Source of the DNA: Candidatus Villigracilis propinquus
GTDB taxonomy: Bacteria > Chloroflexota > Anaerolineae > Anaerolineales > Villigracilaceae
NCBI GenBank assembly: GCA_016714565.1
Contig: JADKDM010000037.1
Location: forward strand, 478,524-542,523
Direction: 5' to 3'
DNA: 64,000 nt
The translations under genes and the position numbers were made by a program. How positions within the stretch are numbered: the stretch's first letter is position 1; each line of letters begins with the position of its first letter. The notes below the pieces were generated by a model. That model worked only from the letters and a program-made list of their open reading frames with translations, was not told where the DNA came from and ran no database searches. Shown in pieces: positions 8,661-18,075 of this stretch.

Positions 8661-9359
8661 ATGACCTTACAAAAACCCGCCCTCGACCCGCTCATCTCCG
8701 CGCCAGACAGCAACGAATATTTCAACGCCATCAGCCACCTCATCGGCGCGATCCTGTCCATCTCGGCGCTGGCGGTGCTGGTCACATTGGCCGCAATTGC
8801 AAACAAGCCCGCGCACATCATCGGCTTTGCAATTTACGGGACGAGTCTGTTCCTGTCTTTTCTATTCAGTTGTCTTCTGCATTTCTTTTTACTCTTCGGC
8901 AAGTATCTGCGCGTCTTTGGGATTCTTGACCACAACGCCATCTACATCCTTATCGCAGGGACGTACACCCCGTTCTGTCTGACCATTTTCAGCGGAGCAA
9001 CTGGCTGGGTGCTGTTCGGGGTCATTTGGAGTTTGGCGATTTTCTTCATTACCCTCAAATCCATTTTCTTCACAAAAATTTCTGTCTTGATGTCCAACAT
9101 CAGCTTTCTGCTCATGGGCTGGATCATCGTCTTTCTGATCGGCCCCATCTACAACCAGCTTGGCATGGGAGCCATGTCCCTGCTCATTGCGGGCGGACTG
9201 TTCTACACCGTCGGCGCTTTGATCTTTGCGAACGGGAGGCCGAATCCATTCCCGCCATATTTTGGAAACCACGAGATATGGCATATCTGCGTATTGGCAG
9301 GCAATACATTTATGTTTTTAGTGATGCTGTTTTATGTCCTGCCGTATCCAACAAAATGA
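8661..9359 (+). CDS. Hemolysin III / PAQR family membrane protein
   Basis: Two hundred and thirty-two residues from the ATG at 8661, with seven predicted membrane helices. The family's conserved histidines are present: NAISHLIGA near residue 23, LDHNAIYILIAGTYTPF near 90, and HEIWHICVLAGN near 208. These metal-binding residues place it in the PAQR/YqfA/hemolysin III group, zinc-dependent membrane hydrolase-like proteins whose bacterial role is unsettled. A longer frame opening at 8586 is rejected because it runs through a hairpin and the -10 box; TATACT 7 nt before 8661 suggests transcription starts at the ATG. The next gene begins 10 nt after the stop. Confidence 0.85.
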   Translation: MTLQKPALDPLISAPDSNEYFNAISHLIGAILSISALAVLVTLAAIANKPAHIIGFAIYGTSLFLSFLFSCLLHFFLLFGKYLRVFGILDHNAIYILIAGTYTPFCLTIFSGATGWVLFGVIWSLAIFFITLKSIFFTKISVLMSNISFLLMGWIIVFLIGPIYNQLGMGAMSLLIAGGLFYTVGALIFANGRPNPFPPYFGNHEIWHICVLAGNTFMFLVMLFYVLPYPTK

Positions 9360-9369
9360 CAAACCTGAC

Positions 9370-9831
9370 ATGAACGCTTCATGGGTTCACCTCACAGGCA
9401 TCCTTATGCAGGGACATCAAGTCGCTTCGCGGCCATCCACAGCATATCCATACAGCTCGCTTGAAAAGCAAAAGCCATACTTCAAAGAACTTGGCCTTGA
9501 CCTGTCCCTTTACTTCAACGGAACCCTGAACATCTCGGTTGCGCCGTTGGAATTCGAAATGACCAAACCTGAGTTCACCTTCCCACTGGTCGAGTGGACT
9601 GATTTACACCCGCCGGAGACGTTTTCATTCTCACGCTGTAAGGTGTTCTTCAAAGGCATGGAGTATGCGGGCTGGGTGTATTATCCACACCCTGAGACGA
9701 AGAAAACCCACTTTCAAAATCCATCCCTTATCGAAGTGATCACATATCAAATTCCCGAAGTCCAATATGGTGATGCGCTGGATGTTGAAATCAACAGGAA
9801 TGAAATTCTCGTTCACTCGCACACAGAGTAG
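9370..9831 (+). CDS. Conserved hypothetical protein, weakly riboflavin-kinase-like
   Basis: One hundred and fifty-three residues from ATG 9370. Features are HLTGILMQGHQVASR near the start, LGLDLSLYFNGTLNISVAP in the middle and FSFSRCKVFF, WVYYPHPETKK and DALDVEINRNE later. The G-x-V/M-x-G-H-x-V-A-S opening and the GTLNI turn recall CTP-dependent riboflavin kinases of archaea (PF01982), but the match is by eye and short. It is most likely co-transcribed with the hemolysin III gene 10 nt upstream. A frame opening at 9334 overlaps that gene and has no advantage. Confidence 0.5.
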   Translation: MNASWVHLTGILMQGHQVASRPSTAYPYSSLEKQKPYFKELGLDLSLYFNGTLNISVAPLEFEMTKPEFTFPLVEWTDLHPPETFSFSRCKVFFKGMEYAGWVYYPHPETKKTHFQNPSLIEVITYQIPEVQYGDALDVEINRNEILVHSHTE

Positions 9832-9979
9832 AAAATGCAATAGGTCAGCGGGCAGGCAGGGCGCGGAAAGAGGCGGTAATTTCATCAAGATGCGGGAATA
9901 TCACCCAAAAGTTCTAATTTGATTGAAAATATCCAATATTCACCCGCGTCGTGTACAATGGTGAACGAAAAGGAATCTG

Positions 9980-10709
9980 ATGCGCATTGCTTTTATTTCT
10001 GACATTCACGGCAACAACAGCTCTTCGGGCTGTTCTTGCCGATATTAAAAAACACGGCACTGATGAGATCATCTGCCTGGGAGACACCATCAGCCTTGGG
10101 CCGCAGCCGCTGGAAACGCTGAACGCGTTGAAAGAGTTGAACTGCATCTACATCATGGGAAATCATGATGAGGCAATCCTTGACCCTGAAAAAGCGCCGG
10201 AGTTTGAGATCACCGAGCATTTGGTTCCTGACCTGTATTGGTGCCGCGACCAGCTCCACCGGACAGTTTTGAATTTTTGAAGTCGTTTCAGAGCACTCAC
10301 AAAATCAAATTCCCAAACGGCGTGCAGTTATTGGCATTTCACGGGTCACCTATTTCAACGACAGACATCATTCAAGCCACTACGTCGCCGGAATTGCTGG
10401 ACAAATATTTTGCAGAACAATCTTCCACTGTTTTCATTGGCGGACATTCACACATCCAAATGCACAGGCGCTACGGAAAAAAATTGATCCTGAATTCGGG
10501 CAGTGTTGGCAATGCTTTTGAGTTTGCCTTTTCGCCGGGTAACCCGCCCCGCTTGCTGCCTTGGGCGGAGTACGCGGTCATTGACCAATCGGGGAAATTC
10601 TTTCGATGTAGACCTTCGCCGCGTTTATTTTGACACAGAAGCGTTGTTGAAGGTTGTAAAGGAAAGCAGCCTGCCAGGCGCCGACTGGTGGCTCAAGCAG
10701 TATCAATAA
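9980..10709 (+). CDS. YfcE/DUF2437-type metallophosphoesterase, split by three frameshifts
   Basis: A calcineurin-like phosphoesterase of about 240 residues when joined. ATG 9980 (with AAAGGAA upstream) gives MRIAFISDIHGN. The next frame gives ALRAVLADIKK, CLGDTISLGPQP and the metal motif GNHDE. The third gives LAFHGSP and GGHSHIQM with LNSGSVGN. A last frame gives DVDLRRVYFDTEAL to the stop at 10709. These are the family's metal ligands DxH, GDxxxxGP, GNHD/E, and GHSH. Breaks lie near 10011-10020, 10262-10280 and 10595-10605. Three indels in 730 nt is the densest case in the window. Acts in the cytosol on an unknown phosphodiester or phosphomonoester. A decayed gene is possible, but all catalytic motifs are kept. 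Confidence 0.75.
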
Positions 10710-10811
10710 TCAAAGTCTCTTACTTCAAAAATAATGCGGCATCTTTGCCGCATTTTGATTCCCCATGCTATACTGCATTTAACCCATTAATAAACTCTGG
10801 AGAAATCCATC

Positions 10812-12082
10812 ATGACCGTCACCATACTAAAAAATGCCACCCTGATAGACGGAAACGGAAACAAACCCATTGAACGGAGCATTATTGCAATTGAAAATGA
10901 CAAGGTGATCTACGCGGGTGTTTCAGAGAAGTGGATTCAGCCTCCTGAAAAAACGGTCAACGAGATGGATATGACCGGCAAATATATTCTGCCCGGGCTG
11001 ATCGATTGCCACGTTCACATTGCGGCAGAATGCCTGCCAGACAGCACAATGACCGGCCCGTGGGGCTGGACGTCACTCATCATGTTGAAGCACGCGCAGA
11101 ACACACTGGCGGCGGGTATTACCACCATCCGCGATGTGGGCGGGAGACATCACCTTGAGTTTTCGCTGCGCAAAGCCGTGGAAGCGGGTATGTTCGCCGC
11201 ACCGCGCATGTCACTGGCGGGCAAACTGCTTTCGATCACCTCCACAGGCAGCGAATGGTATGACGGGATGTACCGCGAAGCAGATGGTGTGGATGAGGTC
11301 CGTAAGGCGGCGCGCGAACAGCTAAAGGCTGGCGCTGACTTGATCAAAATGCTGGCAACGGGAGCCGTGCTTGCACCCGGAGAAAAACCCGGCGCGGCAC
11401 AGTTTGAAATGGAAGAGATCCGCGCTGCTGTGGTGGAGGCGGCGAAGGTCGGCAAGATCGTGGCGGCTCACGCGCATGGGATTGAAGGCATCCGCAATGC
11501 AGTGGAAGCGGGCGCAAAGACCATTGAGCATGGAACCTATCTCAATCAAGACCCGCGTGTAATGGAACGCATGGCAAAAGAAGAAATATTCCTCGTGCCC
11601 ACTTTGAAGGCTGGCTACGATGTCATTTACGGAGACAAGCCCGGCATTCCAGATTGGATCAGGAAAAGAGCAAGGAGACTCAGGAAGATGCGCTGCTCTC
11701 CATCCGCAAGGCGCATGAGATGGGCGTACCCATTGCAATGGGTACGGATGCGGCAACTCCATACAACTTCCACGAAGAGAATGCGATGGAACTGGCTTAC
11801 ATGGCCGAGGCGGGACTTTCGTCCATGGAGTGCATCGTCGCATCCACAAAGACTGCGGCGCGGGCATTAGGTTGGGAGAAAAAACTCGGCACGCTGGAAG
11901 CCGGTAAACTGGCAGATCTGATCGTCGTGAAAAAGAATCCGCTGGATGATCTGAAAACGCTGGCGGATAGAAAGAATATCGAATATGTGATGCAGGGCGG
12001 CAAGTTCGTGGCGCGTCAATTCGCCAGCGATGCAGGCATCCCCGAGGAACTAATGGCGGGCGCATGGGTTTGTTGTGGATAA
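10812..12082 (+). CDS. Amidohydrolase, imidazolonepropionase/prolidase-like (one frameshift)
   Basis: About 423 residues of a metal-dependent amidohydrolase (TIM barrel with a flanking beta domain). Seen in order are the HVH of the first strand (LIDCHVHIAAE, near residue 67), LIKMLATGAV (possible Lys ligand), AAHAHG (near 221), IEHGTY (near 240), and GTDAATP with the catalytic Asp. The C-terminal beta part LGTLEAGKLADLIVV is typical of the family. The frame breaks near 11672 in an A-run: DWIRK continues as SKETQEDA if one A is restored. Such enzymes cut C-N bonds in cyclic or N-acyl substrates, and members near this one are often Xaa-Pro or acyl-amino-acid hydrolases; substrate unassigned. 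ATG 10812 follows CTGGAG; TATACT near 10768 is a likely -10. Confidence 0.85.
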
Positions 12083-12247
12083 ATGATACAGGTGAAGAAA
12101 TGTTTGTGCTGGCTGGCAGGCCGAGGCGAAGAATGAGGCGAAGCCTGTCCACCCAACCTTAAAAAGTTGCAAGTTCGTTGCAAAGTAATTTCGAGTAAAA
12201 TCATCCCAGTTAATCTCAATTTATTGAACCGCAGGAGGTAAGGCCTT

Positions 12248-13675
12248 ATGTTTGTCACGAAAAACCTTTACCAGAACGACGATGCCTGGAAGAAAACATC
12301 TCTCGGACATTCAAGCGAAACCATTGGCGGCTGGGGGTGCCTGCTCACATCTGTGACAATGATGCTGAATGGAATTGGATATAGCGAAACCCCTGTAACT
12401 GTCAACGAAAAAATGAAAAACGCTGGCGGCTTTCAAGGGGCATTTTTTATCCCCAGTGTGTTGCCGTATGTTTGGCCCAACAGCGCTTTTCAGGATTTTC
12501 AAGCCTGTGAAGCCTACCCTGCTCCTCTTACTCAAATAGATGCGGCAGTGGCGCAGGGAAAACCTGTCATCCTGCAAGTGGACTGGAACAAGCAAGCGGG
12601 GATCCAAACCCACTTTGTGCTGGTGAAAGAAAGAAAAGGCGAAGATTACGTCCTCTATGACCCGTACAAATACGGCGGTGACGGCCCTGATAAGGAAGTG
12701 CTGCTGACCACCCGTTACAAATACAACGGCGCAAAACTCGCCTCCGAGATCAGCGGCGTGATCTGGTTCAATGCCTACAGCACCACCCCGCCCGAACCTC
12801 CCAAGGTGACAAAGGTGGAAGTACCCGCTGAAAAATTTATCATCTACGCGGCGGAAGATGACCTCTCTCTGCGTGCCGACCCTTCTGTTGGCGGCTATTT
12901 GTGGAAGCGCATGGTAGCCACCACAGAATTGATCTGCCTTGAGCCGAAAGCACAGGTTAAATCAAAACTTGGCGTGCAAGGCCAGTGGATTCAAGTGCAG
13001 GATCCGAAGGGCGATCAAGGATATGTGGCCGCATGGTACGTTTCTGAGACGAAGAACAAGCCCGCTTCATCCGCACCGGTAACTGTTTCTGCTCCGGCGG
13101 CAGGTTCCGCCCCGAAACCGGGTGGCGCTGCCCCTGCTCCCAAACCTGGCGGCGCAGCACCCGCACCCACTCCGGTACCGGCTGGCGCATTGGCGCTCGT
13201 CCCCACGGAAGAATTATCCTTCCGCAGCCAGCCCGTGATTTCAAACGAAACATTGATTCGCAAAGTACCGCCTACGGAACAGCTCATTTGCCTTGAGCCT
13301 GCCAATCAGGCCATCCCCAAGGTCGGCGTTCAAAACCAGTGGCTCAAGGTTCGCGACCAGAATAAAAAGGATGGCTATGTAGCCGCATGGTATGTGAAAT
13401 ACGCGGGCGGTTCTACAGCCCAGGCAACCACCGCAGCCGCACCTGCTCCTGCTGCGGGCGGCGCAGTGAAAGTACACACCACTGCCGAGTCAGTGTCCAT
13501 GCGCAAGGAACCCATCGTCAGTGACGCATCCCTGATCAAGCGCGTGCCGGTCAATTACGAGTTCATCATTGCAGAACCGGGCGGCGAAGCGAAGATCGGT
13601 GCGAACAATCAATGGCTCAAAGTAAAGGATGCCACTCACGAAGGTTATGTCGCTGCGTGGTTCGTTTCCAGATAA
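12248..13675 (+). CDS. C39-like cysteine peptidase with three SH3 domains; first gene of conflict operon
   Basis: Four hundred and seventy-five residues. The N-terminal papain-like fold (peptidase C39_2 type) has Cys31 in GGWGCLLTSVTMML, His122 in THFVLV and Asp138 in LYDPY, a full catalytic triad. Three bacterial SH3-like domains follow (about 200-270, 310-388 and 400-475), each ending in GYVAAWYV or GYVAAWFV, joined by Ala/Pro/Gly linkers. No signal peptide or membrane helix is visible, so it probably works inside the cell, unlike most SH3-bearing wall peptidases. A strong AGGAGG precedes the ATG. The stop is 13 nt from the TIR gene, and the four genes to 20438 lie 13-18 nt apart. A protease effector or processing enzyme of the operon is the simplest reading; its substrate is unknown. 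Confidence 0.75.
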   Translation: MFVTKNLYQNDDAWKKTSLGHSSETIGGWGCLLTSVTMMLNGIGYSETPVTVNEKMKNAGGFQGAFFIPSVLPYVWPNSAFQDFQACEAYPAPLTQIDAAVAQGKPVILQVDWNKQAGIQTHFVLVKERKGEDYVLYDPYKYGGDGPDKEVLLTTRYKYNGAKLASEISGVIWFNAYSTTPPEPPKVTKVEVPAEKFIIYAAEDDLSLRADPSVGGYLWKRMVATTELICLEPKAQVKSKLGVQGQWIQVQDPKGDQGYVAAWYVSETKNKPASSAPVTVSAPAAGSAPKPGGAAPAPKPGGAAPAPTPVPAGALALVPTEELSFRSQPVISNETLIRKVPPTEQLICLEPANQAIPKVGVQNQWLKVRDQNKKDGYVAAWYVKYAGGSTAQATTAAAPAPAAGGAVKVHTTAESVSMRKEPIVSDASLIKRVPVNYEFIIAEPGGEAKIGANNQWLKVKDATHEGYVAAWFVSR

Positions 13676-13688
13676 GGGCAAATAAGCC

Positions 13689-16600
13689 ATGTCCGAGTCA
13701 ATCGCTGTTCGTAAAACAAAAATATTCATCTCCTATTCCCGCAAGGATAAACTGTTCGTCCGCAAATTGAACGATGCGATCGACGCGGCAGACATTGACG
13801 CCTGGGTGGATTGGGAAGGGATTCCCCTCAGTTCGGATTGGATGGCCGAAATAAGCGCAGCCATCACAGGCGGCGACGCATTTGTATTCGTCATCAGCCC
13901 GGATTCACCAAATCTCAAATCTGCCAGAACGAGTTGGAACTGGGTATCAAGAACAATAAAAAGATCATTCCTGTTCTGTATCGCGAACCTGAAAAAAGAC
14001 AGAAAATGCACCCCAAACTGGCTTCAACCAATTGGGTGTACATGCGTTCACGCAAGGATGATTTCAAAGCAACCATTCCTCAATTAGTGGGTGCCATCCA
14101 GACCGACTTGGGCTGGGTGCAACAGCACACGCGCCTGCTCGAACGCTCCACGGAATGGGACCGAAAGAATAGGAACCACAGCTACCTTCTGCAAGGCGAA
14201 GACCTGGAATACGGCGAAAAGTGGATGACAGAATCCACTCAACATGTCAGCCGTGAAGTTGTTCCCCTGCAGGCGGAATACATCAGCACCAGCCGAAAGA
14301 TGGCCGTCCAACGCCAGAGAAATCTCACGATTGGAATCGGTTTGGTATTGGTGGTGAGTATTCTCTTGAGTATTTTTGCTTTTTTCCAGTGGCGCTCGGC
14401 AATCGACAGCAAAAAAGCCGCCGAAGCGAGCGCGATCGCTGCCGCAGCAAGTGAACAAACAGCCCTTGCTCAAAAGCAATTGCCGAAGAAAAAGAAGCCC
14501 TGGCATTGGAAAAAGAGATCGAAGCCAAGGCACAGCGAAGCGCCGCACAAGCCGGTGTTTACAAGGAGCGCGCCGGCGAACTGGACACCAGCACATTGCT
14601 GGCCCTGGATGCGTTAGACCGTCTTGCAGCTGTATCGGCATCTGATGTATCATCTATTGAAAGTACTTATAATGAAGCGGCGGATGTATTGCGTTCCAAC
14701 CTTAGCATCATGCCTACCCCCCTTAAGCATTTAAAACATAACGGCAGAATCTGGAATCTTTACATCAGCAAAGATGGACAGTATTTTATCTCCTCCAGTG
14801 CAGACCACACCGCCTGCGTATGGACATTACAGGGAGAGCAGGTATTCTGCACTCCTCCACAAGATAATGATGTGGTCGATGCTTTGCTTTCAAACGATAA
14901 CAACATTCTCATCACTGCGAGTCTGGATGGCAAGGTAAGTCTTTGGGATCTGCAAACCGGTTCCCCTTTGGAAGCTTTCGATTACAAGTCAGATGTTTTG
15001 GATATTGCCCTAAACTCGGACGGCAGTCTTATTGCCGTAGCGCGAAAGGATGGATTTGTCTCCATCATCAACCTCAACATCCGCCAGAACGTTTATAACT
15101 ACAATTTTTCAAAGGGACCAGTCAGCGTTGTTGTATTTCACCCGGGCGGAGAATGGCTGGGTATAGGCACAAAAACAGGCGGGGTTCGGATCTGGAAAGT
15201 GATGACCGGGGTACTGGTTCCAGGTCCCATCCATGATGCGGAAATATTCAACCTGGCCTTCAGCCCGGATGGAAAACTCCTTGCTTCTGCAAGCGAAGAC
15301 AGCACAGCGAGAGTCGTCCGGGCCGAATCCGGGCGGCAGACAAATGTCATCCAGCACCCGGACTGGGTAGAGGATATCGCCTTTAGCCCGGACAGTTCCT
15401 GGTTTGTCACCGTCTCAGATGACAAAATTGTTCGGGTGATCGATTCAGCTACCGGGTTGGAAAAGATCCGCATGCAACATGGCAGTTTTGTTCAGCGTGT
15501 GGAAGTCAGTCCCAACGGTGAATGGATCCTCAGCACAGGATATGACCAGACCGCGCGGCTTTGGGATTCTCAAACCGGCGCGTTAATGTTCGAGGCTGGG
15601 CTGGATGGTATTGGCTCCGCATTAGTGTTCAGCCAGGATGGAACTAAGGTCATTGTCGGTGACCAGCAGGGAAACATCAGCATCTGGGATGTCTCTCTGC
15701 TGAAAGCAAGGGTCGGCTATATTGGTTTTCCTGAATTCGTGAACAAGGCGAAGTTCGACCCCGCGGGACAATGGATGCTGATCAACACGGATGACAAAAA
15801 TCTCTGGCAAATTCCAGCCAGCCAATTAACATCCCTTCACGATGGCACACTTGGAACAAAGGTGCTTTCCTTTGAAGAGCTGACCGCACAACTCAAGGTC
15901 AGCCCAGATTCCAAATGGATCGCGATTTCACAGAATTCAGAAGTCGGAAACTCTCAGGCCATCTTATACAACCTCGAAACGAAAGTCTTATACTCCCTGC
16001 CGCACAGCTCAAACATCAGCGGTCTGGCGATCAGCACGGATGGAAAATTCCTCGCTACGACAAATGAAGACCATAACAATCTCTATGTTTGGGATATCGA
16101 ATTGGGGCAGCAGGTAAACGTCCTCCAGTTTGGAGAGGGCGAAATTCCTTTTACTTCAGCCTACAGCGCCAAAGACCCCATATTAGCGATCGGGTTTGCG
16201 GATAAAACCGTCCTCTGGGATACGACAACCAACGCGAAAGTCGCCGAGCTCAGCCAGGTCGGGAATATCAAGTCAATCACCTTTAACAAAGAAGGCACAT
16301 GGCTGGCAACCACCAGTTCCGACGGGAGCATCTATTTGTGGGACATGAATAAAAAGGATTATTCCAAACCCACTTTTCAGTTCCTTCAGGATGGAAGAAT
16401 TACATCCCTGGACTTTAATTCTGAAAAGAACTGGCTCGCCTCCGGCGGAGCAGATGGATACGTGTACCTCTGGGATCTGAATTCCGGCGAAGAACTTGCG
16501 CGCATCCCGCACGGAGATCTGGTTTCAGGAATTAACTTCTCGCCGGATGCCAGCTTCCTATCCACGGTTTCAAGAAAGACCATGCAAATCTGGGATGTGA

Positions 16601-16740
16601 ATCTGTTGACAACGATCTCCAAAGAAAAACTACCAGAAACAGCCTGCTCCCGTTTAGTCAAAAACTTGACGCCGAGCCAATGGATATTCTTCTTCCAGAA
16701 AGAGGAATACCGCCTGATCTGTCCCAATCTATCCCAGTAA
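13689..16740 (+). CDS. TIR - transmembrane - coiled coil - 14 WD40 protein (two frameshifts)
   Basis: About 1017 residues when joined. TIR domain at the start: KIFISYSRKDK (box 1), WVDWEGIPL, FVFVISPDS, then QNELELGIKNNK with the glutamate at the position catalytic in NAD-cleaving TIRs. A conserved EKWMTESTQHVSREVVPLQAEYI-type linker region leads to one membrane helix (LTIGIGLVLVVSILLSIFAF, near residue 215-235) and an Ala/Lys/Glu coiled coil. The C-terminal 670 residues hold about 14 WD40-like blades (for example SPDGKLLASASEDS, YLWDL), enough for two seven-bladed propellers. Frame breaks near 13910-13912 and 14478 are each cured by one missing base (an A, a G). The TIR would be cytosolic together with propellers on the same or opposite side, depending on topology. 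A membrane-bound sensor with NADase or signalling output is likely; activity is unproven. Confidence 0.85.
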
Positions 16741-16758
16741 TAAAAGAGGAATCTTTTT

Positions 16759-18057
16759 ATGGATACACAGCTACCTTCACAACCAACTCCCATCCTTGAA
16801 ATTGCCTGGACGCGCTTTGCTCAACTCGACGCAATTTCAAGCAAAAGAACAAAAACCCACCTCAGAATGCGCCGTCTGATCGCAACTTTGGGAGTTCTTG
16901 CTACATTATTTGCCATTCTCTCTCAAGGCATCCCGCTGGAAAGTGGCCTGCTCGGTGTAGTTGTTCGAGGCCTGCTCATCCTCCTGCCTGTACTTGCATC
17001 TGGTTTTGCCGCCTACGCAAGCGCATTCTATTCAAATGGAGACTGGCTGGTCTCTCGCGCAGGCGCGGAAGAAATACTGAAAGAGATCTACGCCTATCGC
17101 ACCATTCTGCAAAATTCCTCAAACCGCCGCGCATGGCTGGAAAAGAGACTGGTTGAAATTCAAAGATCTGTATACCGGGGCATGAACGGTGAGCTGACGA
17201 TGGACGCCTACAAAGGCCAGCTTCCTCCGCACTACAACCCTGAAAACCCGGCCAGCGACTGGGGCTTCCACGATATTACCGGAGATGAGTATTTCCGCTT
17301 CAGACTGGAACAGCAATTAAACTGGCACAGCGATAGAGTTGTAAAGCGACAGAATGAACGCAAACGCTTGCAAGCGCTGATCCTGATCTCCGGCGGCGTG
17401 GGTGTGTTTCTGGCAGCCATCCTGCCTCTTTGGGTCGCCCTTTCTGCATCATTCACGGCAGCCTTTATCGGCTGGCAGGAATTGCGAAACCTCGATGCCG
17501 TGGTCAGGAATTACAGCAAGGTAAGAATGGAACTTGGCATCCTCTACGACCATTGGAAAAGTCTGGATGAAAGCGAGAAAACCGAAACCGAATTCTTCAC
17601 GATGGTGAAATCCACTGAAAATATTCTCTGGAGCCAGAATGTGGAATACATCAAGGCCATGCAGGAAGCTCTCAAAGAATCAGACCTTGATGAAGAAGCG
17701 GGGCTTATCAATCGCGTGATCAAAGAAGCCCGCGAGTCTGATGAAAGACTCAAACAGTCAATGGAAGATGCAGTGGTCGATTTCACCAGGGAACGTTTGG
17801 GTGAATCAGAAGAGACCCTTACAGAAACTTTTGTAACGGCATTGAACTCGCTTGCAGAGGAAGCCTCTTCAGACCTTGTACAGGCCGAACTCGCAGCCAT
17901 GCAAAAAAGCATCATGGAGCATTTTGGCGGGCTCAAATCTACCCTGGCAGAAATCGCCGAAGAATTTGCAGGCGTTGAAATTGGCTCGAACACCCCGCCC
18001 GCTGTGTTGAACAGCCTGCTCACCCGTTATCCCAAAACACAGGACCCCAAAGGGTAA
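16759..18057 (+). CDS. Tandem SLATT / DUF4231-like membrane protein
   Basis: Four hundred and thirty-two residues. Two helix pairs, about 40-57 with 68-89 and 205-222 with 223-239, each followed by an amphipathic helix with conserved W/R/Y positions (AEEILKEIYAYRTILQ; WQELRNLDAVVRNYSK). This is the build of SLATT domains, two-helix membrane effectors known from SMODS/SLOG-linked conflict systems, here duplicated. The part after residue 270 (EFFTMVKSTENILWSQN onward) is a long acidic coiled-coil tail. A ribosome site AGAGGA precedes the ATG, 18 nt after the TIR-WD40 stop. By family precedent it may form a pore or membrane-perturbing assembly when triggered. The family call is by eye; a plain DUF4231 protein of other function is the alternative. 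Confidence 0.65.
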   Translation: MDTQLPSQPTPILEIAWTRFAQLDAISSKRTKTHLRMRRLIATLGVLATLFAILSQGIPLESGLLGVVVRGLLILLPVLASGFAAYASAFYSNGDWLVSRAGAEEILKEIYAYRTILQNSSNRRAWLEKRLVEIQRSVYRGMNGELTMDAYKGQLPPHYNPENPASDWGFHDITGDEYFRFRLEQQLNWHSDRVVKRQNERKRLQALILISGGVGVFLAAILPLWVALSASFTAAFIGWQELRNLDAVVRNYSKVRMELGILYDHWKSLDESEKTETEFFTMVKSTENILWSQNVEYIKAMQEALKESDLDEEAGLINRVIKEARESDERLKQSMEDAVVDFTRERLGESEETLTETFVTALNSLAEEASSDLVQAELAAMQKSIMEHFGGLKSTLAEIAEEFAGVEIGSNTPPAVLNSLLTRYPKTQDPKG

Positions 18058-18075
18058 TTCCAAAGGAAACTTAAC

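Noticed and set aside
11322..12152. A 276-codon minus-strand ORF opposite the amidohydrolase
   Set aside because: It is antisense to intact catalytic motifs and has no recognisable product.
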